Shown here in pieces: positions 42,363-50,798 of a DNA stretch of 64,000 bases; within the stretch, counting starts at the first letter, position 1, and each line of letters begins with the position of its first letter. Below the pieces are notes generated by a model that saw nothing but the letters and a program-made list of their open reading frames with translations, made no database searches and was not told where the DNA came from. Source of the DNA: Pelosinus sp. UFO1 (lineage in GTDB: Bacteria > Bacillota > Negativicutes > DSM-13327); contig NZ_CP008852.1 in the NCBI RefSeq assembly GCF_000725345.1, forward strand, positions 3,960,001 through 4,024,000, in the 5' to 3' direction. The position numbers and the translations under genes are program-made.

Positions 42363-42406
42363 CTTAATGAAAAGAGGCATACAGGGGCATGCCTCTTTTC
42401 ATTAAG
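42363..42406 (-). terminator. Hairpin between kdgT and the epimerase-like gene
   Basis: Perfect 18-bp arms CTTAATGAAAAGAGGCAT / ATGCCTCTTTTCATTAAG. There is no long T-run, so read-through is possible. Confidence 0.7.
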
Positions 42407-42416
42407 CCATATCGAT

Positions 42417-43388
42417 TTATGCTTGTTTTACAGCTTGCTCTTTTTCTTTCATATAGTTGCTCCACCAAGCTGTCAATATTGGAACCATAACGGATGTCAC
42501 AATGACTGACGTAGCAACTAACGCAGTTGCAGCTTGTGCAGCAGGTTTAAATTCTGGTAGCATTTCACCAATAATGAGAGGATTGGTAACAGCTGCTCCT
42601 GCAGTACTGGATGCTGCAAGCCCTGCAGTCCCATTTCCGCCACCGATAAATTTATCAGCTAACATCAATGGAATACCTGTAACTATAATAACGGAAATCC
42701 CTAATGCAACTCCTAATAATCCAGTTTTACCAATTACATTCAAATCAATTGTATTACCTAACGCAAACGCAAAGAAAGGAATCATAACATTAGATGCCTT
42801 ACCAAAGTATTCTCTTAGTTCGCTATCTAAATTACCTAATGCAAAACCAACTAAGAAAGGAAGAACAGCACCAACAAATAAACGTGGTTCAAAGGTTGCT
42901 AAACCAGAAGTACCCATAATAAGCATGGTCACTAAAGGACCTGATTCAATTGACATGAGGACAAACGCTCCTGCCTCTTCCTTTGATCCATATTGTTGCA
43001 TAATGGAAGCATACAAACCGCCATTGGTCATATCCATCGCTGCAATTAATGCAAGAGTAGACAATCCAGCGAAAAATCCTGTTTGTACCCCATTTCCCGG
43101 AAGAATCTTGGCTGCGATAACTGCTACAACCCAAGCAACGGCAATTTTAGTCAATACTAATGTACCTGATTTTCTTAGTACTGTACCTGTAGCTCTAATA
43201 TCAATACCAGCACCCATGCAGAAAAACCAAACGGCAAGGATGGGTACGGTACCAGTAATTAAACCATTCGTAAAGGATCCGAAATATTTACCAGAGTCAG
43301 GAAAAAATGTGTGACAAATCGCTCCCAAAAATAAAGGAACCAGCATGAGGCCACCAGGAATTCTATCAATCGTTTGTTTGATTTTCAT
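42417..43388 (-). CDS. kdgT: 2-keto-3-deoxygluconate permease
   Basis: A 323-aa membrane protein with about ten helices, matching the KdgT family ([33 protein letters not shown]-like start, [31 protein letters not shown]). It imports KDG by proton symport. ATG after AAGAAGGTAAACT. It lies between kduD and the KDG catabolic genes, which fixes the assignment well. Confidence 0.92.
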   Translation of the reverse strand: MKIKQTIDRIPGGLMLVPLFLGAICHTFFPDSGKYFGSFTNGLITGTVPILAVWFFCMGAGIDIRATGTVLRKSGTLVLTKIAVAWVVAVIAAKILPGNGVQTGFFAGLSTLALIAAMDMTNGGLYASIMQQYGSKEEAGAFVLMSIESGPLVTMLIMGTSGLATFEPRLFVGAVLPFLVGFALGNLDSELREYFGKASNVMIPFFAFALGNTIDLNVIGKTGLLGVALGISVIIVTGIPLMLADKFIGGGNGTAGLAASSTAGAAVTNPLIIGEMLPEFKPAAQAATALVATSVIVTSVMVPILTAWWSNYMKEKEQAVKQA

Positions 43389-43538
43389 AGTTTACCTTCT
43401 TTCTTTTATTCAATATTTTTAAATATATATAATTGCGCACTTAAACTAAATCTTTCATCATCTGTGAAGATTCGGAATTTATTAGCGATAAGATAAGGCA
43501 GCCTTTGAAACCGGCTACCTTATCTAAATCTATTACTA

Positions 43539-44294
43539 CTAACGAGCTAACCATCCTCCGTCAACAGCTACAGTGTAGCCATTCACATAGTCAGAAGCAG
43601 GTGCTGCCAAGAACACAACAGGTCCTTCTAAATCTTGCGGCAAGCCCCAACGTCCAGCTGGAATACGATTGACAATTTCAGCATTACGTTGTTCGTCAGC
43701 GCGAATCGGAGCTGTATTGGCAGTAGCCATATAACCAGGTGCGATTGCATTGGCATTAATATTATATTTAGCCCATTCATTCGCCATTAGACGAGTAATT
43801 CCCATTACGCCGCTTTTGCTACCAGTATAGGAAGGTACGCGAATACCACCTTGGAAGGATAACATGGAAGCGATATTAATAATCTTACCGCCTTGGCCTT
43901 GCTTAATAAATTGTTTTGCTGCCGCTTGGCTGAAAAAGAATACGGTTTTGAGGTTAAGATCCATAACATCATCCCAGTCTTTTTCCGTGAAGTCAATTGC
44001 ATCGGCACGACGAATGGTACCAGCACAGTTAACTAAGATATCAAGTCTGCCAAAAGTAGCAACGACTTGATCAATTACAGCAGGAATCACTTCAATGCTC
44101 ATCAAGTTCGCATCTACAGCCAAAAATTTTCTACCTGTAGCTTCGATTAATGCTTTTGTTTCAGTATTATCACCTAAACCTACACTAACAATATCTGCTC
44201 CAGCTTTTGCTAAAGCAGCAGCCATCCCTTGACCTAGTCCCATAGCTGCACCAGTGACAATGGCCACTTTTCCCGTTAAATCAAACATGCTCAT
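43539..44294 (-). CDS. kduD: 2-deoxy-D-gluconate 3-dehydrogenase (DKII reductase)
   Basis: A 251-aa short-chain dehydrogenase. The Rossmann motif is TGAAMGLGQGMA, NCAGT follows, and the catalytic Ser-Tyr-Lys is seen in IASMLSFQGG and PSYTGSKSG. The C-terminus VAVDGGWLAR is typical of KduD. It reduces 2,5-diketo-3-deoxygluconate to KDG with NADH. ATG after TGGAGGTTTAAA. It follows kduI by 58 nt. Confidence 0.92.
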   Translation of the reverse strand: MSMFDLTGKVAIVTGAAMGLGQGMAAALAKAGADIVSVGLGDNTETKALIEATGRKFLAVDANLMSIEVIPAVIDQVVATFGRLDILVNCAGTIRRADAIDFTEKDWDDVMDLNLKTVFFFSQAAAKQFIKQGQGGKIINIASMLSFQGGIRVPSYTGSKSGVMGITRLMANEWAKYNINANAIAPGYMATANTAPIRADEQRNAEIVNRIPAGRWGLPQDLEGPVVFLAAPASDYVNGYTVAVDGGWLAR

Positions 44295-44352
44295 TTTAAA
44301 CCTCCACTTATCCTACATTTGTCTATAAAAGATTGCCATTTATCAACTACAT

Positions 44353-45180
44353 TTATTTCAGTGTTTTCATAGCAACATGATCCATATCATCGAAAGTTTG
44401 ATTTTCTCCTGCCATACCCCAAATGAAAGTATAACTTTGTGTACCTACGCCAGAATGAATTGACCAGCTAGGTGAAATAATTGCTTGTTCATTTCGCATT
44501 ACTACATGTCTGGTTTCTGTTGGTTCACCCATATAATGGAATACAACAGCATCTTCTGGAAGATTAAAGTACAAATACACTTCCATACGGCGATCATGCG
44601 TGTGACAAGGCATAGAATTCCACATATTTCCTGGTTCAAGAACTGTCATTCCCATCACCAATTGACAGCTTTTCACCCCTTGTGGATGAATATACTTATA
44701 TATATTACGATCATTTGACTGTGTTATGGAGCCAAGATGATTCGGAGTGATTTCCGTTTTTTCAATTTTCACTGTTGGATAAGTTTTATGGGCTGGTGAA
44801 CTATTAAAATAAAATTTAGCTGGTTTGCTGGCATCTGCACTTGAAAAACTAATTTCTTTTGCACCCATACCAATGTATAAGCCATCCGTTGTACTAAGGT
44901 CATGTTTCACACCATCAATGGTAACAGTACCTGGATTACCAATATTAATTATTCCCATCTCCCGTCTTTCTAGGAAATAATCAACGCCCATTCCAGCTCC
45001 TGCTTCAAGCACTACAGGTTGAACAGGACATACACCACCAGTTATCATCCGGTCAACGTGACTGTATACCATTTTCACTTCATTTGGCACAAATAGCTCT
45101 TGGATTAAAAATCGATTTCTTAATTCCTCAGTTGTATAATGCTTTGCATCCTCTGGATGAACGTTATGTCTGACATCCAT
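44353..45180 (-). CDS. kduI: 5-keto-4-deoxyuronate isomerase
   Basis: A 275-aa cupin enzyme with the KduI signatures [49 protein letters not shown] (zinc His and Glu) and [11 protein letters not shown]. It isomerises 4-deoxy-5-ketouronate from pectate or other uronan cleavage to 2,5-diketo-3-deoxygluconate. ATG after AAAGGGAGGCTTTTTAA. First gene of the operon. No polysaccharide lyase is in the window, so the substrate is probably imported. Confidence 0.94.
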   Translation of the reverse strand: MDVRHNVHPEDAKHYTTEELRNRFLIQELFVPNEVKMVYSHVDRMITGGVCPVQPVVLEAGAGMGVDYFLERREMGIINIGNPGTVTIDGVKHDLSTTDGLYIGMGAKEISFSSADASKPAKFYFNSSPAHKTYPTVKIEKTEITPNHLGSITQSNDRNIYKYIHPQGVKSCQLVMGMTVLEPGNMWNSMPCHTHDRRMEVYLYFNLPEDAVVFHYMGEPTETRHVVMRNEQAIISPSWSIHSGVGTQSYTFIWGMAGENQTFDDMDHVAMKTLK

Positions 45181-45275
45181 TTAAAAAGCCTCCCTTTTCT
45201 CACTATGTGGATTTATTTTTCATTTATACCGCATATATTCGCGTAATATATTCTAAATCCTCTTTTTATTCTCAT

Positions 45276-45318
45276 AAATAAATAAATTATTCCACTATGC
45301 GGAATAATTTATTTATTT
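45276..45318. promoter_or_regulatory. Long palindrome upstream of kduI, candidate operator
   Basis: 18-bp perfect arms ending ...AATTATTCC and GGAATAATT... around a 7-nt centre (ACTATGC). There is no T-run positioned for a terminator of kduI, and it lies about 100 bp upstream of the start. The central ATTCC-n7-GGAAT is a reasonable IclR-type site. Confidence 0.55.
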
Positions 45319-45343
45319 TTATTAATATATACAGTAAAATACA

Positions 45344-45381
45344 AAAAACACCTTACAACCAATTCTTGGTTGCAAGGTGCC
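45344..45381 (-). terminator. Terminator of the 83-aa protein gene
   Basis: GCACCTTGCAACC / GGTTGTAAGGTG stem (one mismatch) followed by a 6-T run on the minus strand. Confidence 0.83.
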
Positions 45382-45407
45382 TTAGTAACAAGAACTAAGA
45401 AAGAAGA

Positions 45408-45659
45408 TTATTCGATCTCTTCCTCATCTTCTTCGCCTGCTATAATATATTCAAAGGTATCAAGAATATTAGAATGATGTTCTTCTAACGCGTCACTCAT
45501 CAATCTTAAAACTGCCCCAGTCTGTTCTTCAGGCAAGCCCATGGCAATAATAACATCCGATAAACGATCTTCGAGAAGCTCAATATCATCTGTAAACAAC
45601 ACTGGAATTTCATCCGTCATTTCAGGATCTTTTTCTTCACAACCGCACATAATACACAC
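45408..45659 (-). CDS. Small acidic protein of unknown function (83 aa)
   Basis: Starts MCIMCGCEEKDPEM with three Cys (CxxCxC), then an acidic helical body (DDIELLEDRLSDVIIAMG, DALEEHHSNIL) and an all-acid end (GEEDEEEIE). No membrane segment. The Cys cluster could hold a metal. The start has AAAAGGAGTGTGTATT upstream. It stands alone with its own terminator. I do not recognise it. Confidence 0.7.
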   Translation of the reverse strand: MCIMCGCEEKDPEMTDEIPVLFTDDIELLEDRLSDVIIAMGLPEEQTGAVLRLMSDALEEHHSNILDTFEYIIAGEEDEEEIE

Positions 45660-45836
45660 TCCTTTTTCCTATCAATTTAATCAACTAAGCACCAATCACA
45701 CTTTTATCATTTGGTGATTTTACTTGTCCAATACCATAGTACCACGTATTTCCAGTGATGTCTTGTAAACAATTTGTAAATCTTGTAGAAAAATAATAGT
45801 ATTTTTCTTTATTTGCGGAATTTCGCGGCCTGTAGC

Positions 45837-46262
45837 CTATTCTTCTACCGACGCTAGAGAACGATGCGCCAATCCTACGGCTACTTCGTTAAGATTCAAA
45901 ACACCCACACCAAAGTAAACTGCTACGCAAATATGTTCACCATGGCGGGCGATCCCGATCTTTCCGCCCACATTAAGCCCAACTGCTTTCGGCGTAATTT
46001 GTTCTAAGGCCGCATGTGTCGCACCAGCAACAGCCCCTTCACCGACATGATTGGCACTAACCAATCCTTGACGTTCGGCAGCTACCACTGCCCGTTCAAT
46101 AATTTTTTTGACGGATACTAAATATTCACCGCCAAAATCAACAGCAACAGAACGGATATCACGAGCGTTCAAGCGCTTCTGGATCTCTTTCTCATCCTGT
46201 CGATCCTCACTAATCGCCATATTCATTGCTGCCCTACCGACAACAATACTCGTAATTTCCAC
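45837..46262 (-). CDS. hutP: HutP-family RNA-binding antiterminator
   Basis: A 141-aa protein matching HutP: RDIRSVAVDFGGEYLVSVKK, the metal/histidine region GEGAVAGATHAALEQI and the C-terminal EHICVAVYFGVGVLNLNEVA. HutP of Bacillus binds histidine and Mg2+ as a hexamer and opens a terminator in the hut leader by binding NAG triplets. Here there are no hut genes. Its start is 1 nt after the stop of a solute symporter, so the pair forms one operon. The leader of that operon has NAG triplets and a terminator. Confidence 0.88.
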   Translation of the reverse strand: MEITSIVVGRAAMNMAISEDRQDEKEIQKRLNARDIRSVAVDFGGEYLVSVKKIIERAVVAAERQGLVSANHVGEGAVAGATHAALEQITPKAVGLNVGGKIGIARHGEHICVAVYFGVGVLNLNEVAVGLAHRSLASVEE

Positions 46263-47678
46263 TTAGGCTGCCTCCCTCTTTTGTATGACTGTAATTTTTT
46301 CGTTATCTACGATGGCAACGATAAAGAAAGTAACAAGGCAAACCAACCACTCCATGTAGATGGGATGGGCAAAAATCTGAATTGAGGGGAACATTTGCCA
46401 AGCAAACAATGTTATCATACCTGCCAGCGTCGTATAAAAGGCAGAATTTCGACGACAGAAGTTTGGTGCAAACATAGTAAATAAAAATACCAAGGTAAAA
46501 GCTGTTGTGAGACTAAGACCAATTAGCATCGTCTTCACAATACCTACAGCATTAAAGGCAAACCACAAGGTAGCGATTCCTAATCCTAAAATAGAAGATC
46601 GATTGATGATTGTGTATTTTTCATCACTTACACTAGGATTAATGAAACGTTTGTAAATATCTTGAGAAAACAAGGTCCCTGCAGCTAGTAAAATATGGCA
46701 AGCAGTGGCAACATCCGCTGCCCATAATGCCGCCAATGTCAGTCCAGAAATGATAGGGTCTAATCCCATAATCATTTGAGGAAGCGCTAATGTTGCATTC
46801 ATACCTGGATGTGCAACCCTAGCTGCCATTCCCATAATGGCACACAAAAAACCTACGGGGAAAATTAAAAGTGCCCCCCACAAAAATCCCTTTTTCGCAG
46901 CCTTTCCATCTACTGCCGAACAAGCAACCTGTACAGGCCCCTGGGCCGTAATCGTTTGCGTCATCATAACAGCAAACCAACCAACAATCGTCGCTAATCC
47001 CAATCCACCAAGAGGACTAAACCAGTCTACATTAGAGGGTAAAGAGGCCGCCAGATTGGATAAACCACCTTGATTAGAAACAGTCGTCACCGTGCTAATC
47101 AGCACACCAATGTAAATTAAAGTCACACTTAAAATATTGGACAAACCTGATGACCATAAGCCACCAATCAATGTCGTGCCAATAAATACTATGGCACTGG
47201 TTATCATGCCCCCCTGGAAGGAAAATATACCAGGTAAAAGCGAAGACAAGATAGCTCCGCCCGCAAGATATTGAAGTGAGGTAATCACCAACTGAATGGT
47301 GATCATTCCTAAAACACTAATTGCTCGCCCTTTTTTATCATAATAACGTTCAAATAATTCCGGTATCGTCGTACAATCCATCTCCCGGTACTTTTCTGCT
47401 GCCACCATTGCCATTAATACAGCTCCTGCAGCCCAGGCTACATTGTACCATCCAGCAGCAATACCATATTGATAGGCATTTTCTGCAACACCAATCGTCG
47501 ATGCTGCGCCAATCGCCGTACCCGCAATGTTCGTTGCCACTAGCAGTGTGGTAAGCTTGCGTCCAGCAAAGAGAAAACCGGTACTACTTTCCGTCCTGCG
47601 TTTAACATAAATACTAATCCCAAACAAAACACAAATATAAAGAATAATGATTACGAGTTGAATATTCATTTTTACCAT
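46263..47678 (-). CDS. Sodium:solute symporter family transporter
   Basis: A 471-aa protein with about 13 membrane helices, SSS family (NIAGTAIGAASTIGVAENAYQYG at the sodium site, GGLWSSGLSNILSVTLIYIG, ALWAADVATACHILLAAGTL). Substrate not determined. Coupling to HutP suggests histidine or a related amino acid (inference). ATG after GTAGGATGGTAAAA. The leader 47679-47815 holds the putative antitermination elements. Confidence 0.87.
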   Translation of the reverse strand: MVKMNIQLVIIILYICVLFGISIYVKRRTESSTGFLFAGRKLTTLLVATNIAGTAIGAASTIGVAENAYQYGIAAGWYNVAWAAGAVLMAMVAAEKYREMDCTTIPELFERYYDKKGRAISVLGMITIQLVITSLQYLAGGAILSSLLPGIFSFQGGMITSAIVFIGTTLIGGLWSSGLSNILSVTLIYIGVLISTVTTVSNQGGLSNLAASLPSNVDWFSPLGGLGLATIVGWFAVMMTQTITAQGPVQVACSAVDGKAAKKGFLWGALLIFPVGFLCAIMGMAARVAHPGMNATLALPQMIMGLDPIISGLTLAALWAADVATACHILLAAGTLFSQDIYKRFINPSVSDEKYTIINRSSILGLGIATLWFAFNAVGIVKTMLIGLSLTTAFTLVFLFTMFAPNFCRRNSAFYTTLAGMITLFAWQMFPSIQIFAHPIYMEWLVCLVTFFIVAIVDNEKITVIQKREAA

Positions 47679-47710
47679 CCTACTTTCCTACAAGTAATGT
47701 ACAGAAATTG

Positions 47711-47745
47711 GCTAAAAACAAAAAAACACTCCACAAAAGGAGTGC
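47711..47745 (-). terminator. Leader terminator before the symporter
   Basis: CACTCC / GGAGTG hairpin followed by TTTTTTTGTTTTTAG on the minus strand, about 30 nt ahead of the symporter start. It can only be a leader attenuator or a stray terminator. Confidence 0.8.
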
Positions 47746-47753
47746 ACAATGCC

Positions 47754-47812
47754 CTTCTAACCATCCTGCCATCCTACAAATGATACAACCATCTTACTAT
47801 ACTACTATTCTA
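47754..47812 (-). promoter_or_regulatory. NAG-triplet-rich leader, candidate HutP binding region
   Basis: On the minus strand TAG occurs six times and AAG/CAG three times in 59 nt just ahead of the terminator (TAG at 47812, 47807, 47804, 47799, 47776 and 47759). Spacings are mostly 8-9, not the 7 of the Bacillus site. Confidence 0.45.
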
Positions 47813-47990
47813 CGTAATAATTATATAAGCAATGGTGAGACTATGTCAAATGGTAAACACAGTATAGTGTTGCACTTGTGTAGCCCTACGGCAAATCTCA
47901 CTTGCCGCGAACCATTGTATTTACATAATAAATATTGTATTATTGCACTAAATCATTCCAAATTCTCATTATAGAAAGAAGGACCTACAA

Positions 47991-48896
47991 ATGAAATCTT
48001 TTATTACCTATAAAGTATCCAAGGAGCATGCAGGTTTTACTCTTGAGGAATACCTAAAGCAAATCTTACAATATTCTGGAAGAAAAATTCAAAAGTTGAC
48101 AAGACAAAAGGGTATTTTTTTAAATGGTAAAAAAGTTTTTCTGCAAAAAAAAATTAAGGCAGAAGATACATTACGAGTCCTACAATCTGAGGATTTGTCT
48201 TATGGGGTAGAACCTGAACAAGGTCATATCGAAATACTCTACGAAGACGATACCATGTTAGTCTTACATAAACCAGCCTATCAGCTCGTTCATCCTACAG
48301 GGCAAACCACTAGCGGTACATTAGCAAATTATCTTGCTTACTTGCTTAAAGAGCGAGGCACTATAAGCACAGTTCGCCCTGTACACCGACTAGATAGGGA
48401 AACTTCAGGTTGTATCATCTTCGCAAAGGATTCCCGTAGTCAATTCATCCTAGAACAGCAACTAAAGGCCGGAACCTTAAAACGTACCTATTGGGCTTTG
48501 GTAAAAGGAATCGTCAATCCAGCTGCTGCAACCATTAATGCCCCAATCGGTTTTCACCCCACCTTGGCCAACCGACGGGCGATAAACGAAAAAGGTGAGC
48601 ATGCTGTCACTCACTACCAGACCATCCAAACATTATCCTCAGTTTCACTACTTGAATTACATTTAGAAACGGGTCGAACCCACCAAATTCGAATTCATTT
48701 AGCACATATTGGCTACCCGATTATAGGAGACGCCATGTACGGAATTCGCACGTCTTGGATGCCAAGGCAAGCTTTACATGCGGCTTCTATAACTTTTAGA
48801 CAAGTAGAAAGCAATGAGGAAATTACAGTAAAAGCACCCCTACCGCAGGACTTTCTAGAGGCCGTCAACTTTTGTACAAAAGAAAATCCCTTTTAA
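47991..48896 (+). CDS. RluA-family 23S/tRNA pseudouridine synthase
   Basis: A 301-aa protein. The N-terminal S4-like RNA-binding part is at about 15-75 (GRKIQKLTRQKGIFLNGKKV). The catalytic domain has the RluA motif HRLDRETSG with the nucleophilic Asp and the late ETGRTHQIRIHLAHIGYPI. ATG after AGAAGGACCTACAA. It is the only plus-strand gene between 1 kb and the right edge, apart from the secreted repeat protein. Precise target (23S or tRNA) not decided. Confidence 0.92.
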   Translation: MKSFITYKVSKEHAGFTLEEYLKQILQYSGRKIQKLTRQKGIFLNGKKVFLQKKIKAEDTLRVLQSEDLSYGVEPEQGHIEILYEDDTMLVLHKPAYQLVHPTGQTTSGTLANYLAYLLKERGTISTVRPVHRLDRETSGCIIFAKDSRSQFILEQQLKAGTLKRTYWALVKGIVNPAAATINAPIGFHPTLANRRAINEKGEHAVTHYQTIQTLSSVSLLELHLETGRTHQIRIHLAHIGYPIIGDAMYGIRTSWMPRQALHAASITFRQVESNEEITVKAPLPQDFLEAVNFCTKENPF

Positions 48897-48916
48897 CTTA
48901 TACATTTTGATATTAT

Positions 48917-49013
48917 AAGAAAAGACTTGGCTTGTGCCAAGACATCGGACGCGGGCAGAAGCCTTAGTCGTTCTTACTTGGAATCAAGAAAGTGTTATAC
49001 TTTCTGATTCCGT
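48917..49013 (-). repeat. 97-bp dispersed element, copy 3
   Basis: Same ends and core as copy 1; minor differences in the terminator-like stem (GCCAAGACATCGG). On its upstream side it abuts the hairpin at 49017. Confidence 0.85.
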
Positions 49014-49016
49014 AAA

Positions 49017-49062
49017 CAACCGGGTGATAATTCTTTTTTGAATTATCACCCGGTTGTTTCAA
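49017..49062 (-). terminator. Hairpin flanking element copy 3
   Basis: ACAACCGGGTGATAATTC / GAATTATCACCCGGTTGT arms, with a short T-run on the minus strand. Confidence 0.75.
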
Positions 49063-49099
49063 GACGACCTCATCACCAAATCTATGTAAACTTTTAATT

Positions 49100-49195
49100 A
49101 AGAAAAGACTTGGCTTAGGCCAAGTCTCAGACGCAGGCAGAAGCCTTAGTCGCTCTTACTTGGAATCAAGGAAGTGTTATACTTTCTGATTCCGC
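49100..49195 (-). repeat. 97-bp dispersed element, copy 4
   Basis: 96 bp, one base shorter than the others. It abuts the tRNA-operon terminator at 49200. Confidence 0.85.
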
Positions 49196-49199
49196 AAAA

Positions 49200-49227
49200 A
49201 AGCATCGCAATAGCTGCGATGCTTTGG
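49200..49227 (-). terminator. Terminator of the tRNA operon
   Basis: GCATCGCA / TGCGATGC stem followed by TTTTTT on the minus strand, directly after tRNA-Leu. Confidence 0.88.
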
Positions 49228-49235
49228 TTTTTACT

Positions 49236-49324
49236 TGGTGCCGAGGACCGGAATCGAACCGGTACGGAGATCACTCTCCGAGGGATTTTAAGTCCCTTGC
49301 GTCTGCCAGTTCCGCCACCCCGGC
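49236..49324 (-). tRNA. tRNA-Leu(UAA)
   Basis: Type II tRNA with long variable arm, acceptor GCCGGGG paired with CCTCGGC, anticodon TAA in ACTTAAAAT, T-loop GGTTCGATTCC and encoded CCA. Last of four tRNA genes on the minus strand. Confidence 0.96.
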
Positions 49325-49371
49325 ATATTTTAATATGCCAAACTGTTAAAGGCAGTATATAAAAATCGAAT

Positions 49372-49446
49372 TGGAGGCGACACCTAGATTTGAACTAGGG
49401 AATAAAGGTTTTGCAAACCTCTGCCTTACCACTTGGCTATGTCGCC
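49372..49446 (-). tRNA. tRNA-Cys(GCA)
   Basis: GGCGACA acceptor, anticodon GCA in GGTTTGCAAAACC, T-arm AGTTCAAATCT, encoded CCA. Confidence 0.96.
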
Positions 49447-49452
49447 ATAATT

Positions 49453-49527
49453 TGGAGCGGGAAACGAGATTCGAACTCGCGACCCTCGCCTTGGCAAGGC
49501 GATGCTCTACCGCTGAGCTATTCCCGC
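49453..49527 (-). tRNA. tRNA-Gly(GCC)
   Basis: GCGGGAA acceptor, D-loop CAGCGGTAG, anticodon GCC in CCTTGCCAAGG, T-arm GAGTTCGAATCTC, encoded CCA. Confidence 0.96.
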
Positions 49528-49553
49528 ATTAATAACCATGTCTTAAAGCAAAA

Positions 49554-49630
49554 TGGTCGGAGCGGCAGGATTCGAACCTGCGACCCCCTGGTCCCAAGCC
49601 AGGTGCTCTACCAAGCTGAGCCACGCCCCG
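49554..49630 (-). tRNA. tRNA-Pro(UGG)
   Basis: CGGGGCG acceptor, anticodon TGG in GGCTTGGGACC, T-arm AGGTTCGAATCCT, encoded CCA. First gene of the tRNA operon. Confidence 0.96.
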
Positions 49631-49703
49631 AAATTTTTATCACCATTTATTGAAAAAACAACCGTAATTGCTGTTCAATAATTTACTGGGGTGACGATTT
49701 CTA

Positions 49704-49732
49704 ATTATAGCAGACATTTAAATATACGTCAA
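49704..49732 (-). promoter_or_regulatory. Strong promoter of the tRNA operon
   Basis: TTGACG (49732-49727), 17-nt spacer, TATAAT (49709-49704): near-consensus sigma-A promoter. Confidence 0.9.
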
Positions 49733-49821
49733 CAGGTTATCTTCTTGTTTTTTTATTTTTGTACAACTTTTTTCTAATAAACCAAATCAGTCATTTCAGA
49801 ATTTTTTTTTAGCCAACTCAT

Positions 49822-49979
49822 AAGAAAAACGCTACGCGTCCTTTTCGAACCACTAAGACACAAAGGTCACAAAGGGGTCCTATCCATTTCATTCCATCTT
49901 CTTTGTGTGCCGCGATAGCGGCATTGTGTCTTTGTGGTTCAATCTTTTTAACTAAAAACTTATGAATTCTGATACCACT
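49822..49979. repeat. 157-bp palindromic repeat, copy B
   Basis: Matches 38706-38862 over its full length, from AAGAAAAACGCTACGCGTCC to TTCTGATACCA. The tract 49733-49821 between it and the tRNA promoter holds no gene. Confidence 0.85.
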
Positions 49980-49983
49980 AGAA

Positions 49984-50016
49984 AAACCCTACAGTTTATT
50001 CTTAAACTATAGGGCC
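49984..50016 (-). terminator. Terminator of the flavodoxin gene
   Basis: CCCTAYAGTTTA / TAAACTATAGGG stem followed by TTTTTC on the minus strand. Confidence 0.83.
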
Positions 50017-50041
50017 CTTATATTCTTTTAACACATTATCA

Positions 50042-50479
50042 TCAAATAATTGCTGCTGCGAGTTTTGCTCCTAGGTTTCGGCAAAGATCAAGTCCTGACT
50101 CATCAGGAGTATTGTGAATCATCAACCCTTCTGCTACCAATTTAGCTCCCTGCTCTTCCATTCTTTCTGCCCAGTCTTTCAGCCACTGTCCATCGCCCCA
50201 ATCATAAGAACCAAACAGAACTAAAGGTATGGAAGATAAGTTTTCACCCTCCAAATCTTGAATAAAAGGTTCCATTTCCATCTCTTCTAACACTTCATTT
50301 CCCATTGCCGAGCAGCCCAATGCCACAGCATCCGACGTAAGTACATCAGCTTTGCTTGCTTTATCTACAGATAGCAAATTTACAGAAATTCCTTCTAAGG
50401 CAGCACCTGCTGCAATGGCCTCAGCCATCTGCTTCGTATTCCCTGTTCCGCTCCAATAAATAACTGTAATTTTCTTCAT
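50042..50479 (-). CDS. Flavodoxin
   Basis: A 145-aa FMN protein. The phosphate loop WSGTGNTKQMAEAI is at the N-terminus. The isoalloxazine loops are at about 55-65 (LGCSAMGNE) and 85-100 (FGSYDWGDGQW). It carries one electron at low potential and replaces ferredoxin when iron is scarce. A Fur box lies 30 nt upstream of the start, in agreement. Single gene with its own terminator. Confidence 0.93.
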   Translation of the reverse strand: MKKITVIYWSGTGNTKQMAEAIAAGAALEGISVNLLSVDKASKADVLTSDAVALGCSAMGNEVLEEMEMEPFIQDLEGENLSSIPLVLFGSYDWGDGQWLKDWAERMEEQGAKLVAEGLMIHNTPDESGLDLCRNLGAKLAAAII

Positions 50480-50509
50480 ATCTTATCCCCCATTTTCTTG
50501 AATTCCAAT

Positions 50510-50524
50510 TGAGATTAATTATCA
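50510..50524 (-). promoter_or_regulatory. Fur box upstream of flavodoxin
   Basis: TGAGATT-A-ATTATCA: one arm is a perfect match to the 7-1-7 consensus, the other is close. The rest of 50525-50750 holds no gene. Confidence 0.65.
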
Positions 50525-50750
50525 ATATTTTTCTAAAAAAAATATCACTATTACTAAATTCAACATCTATAAAGCAAGGAATTTACCGATAAAATGCGAA
50601 TAACAGGCATGAAGATGCTACTTTCCGCCACTCGCTCGTTGATAATTTCTCTCAATTACACAAGCTAATATTAACAACAATATTACTTTCTGTCAACAAA
50701 AAAATGCTTACATTCTTAGGCAAAAAACAGGGATAAATTAGAGTCCTAAA

Positions 50751-50788
50751 AAAACAGGCCTGCAATTATTATAAATTGCAGGCTGTTT
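50751..50788 (-). terminator. Terminator of the pga/GH10 operon
   Basis: AACAGCCTGCAATT / AATTGCAGGCCTGTT-type stem with one bulge, followed by TTTTTTT on the minus strand. Confidence 0.83.
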
Positions 50789-50798
50789 AATTAATCGC

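Noticed and set aside
42457-43314. Plus-strand open frame of 285 codons
   Set aside because: Antisense of kdgT, which has a clear family match and a ribosome-binding site.
49174-49653. Plus-strand open frames reading RNRTGTEI and SGKRDSNSRPSPWQG
   Set aside because: Translations of the tRNA antisense strand, a common annotation artefact.
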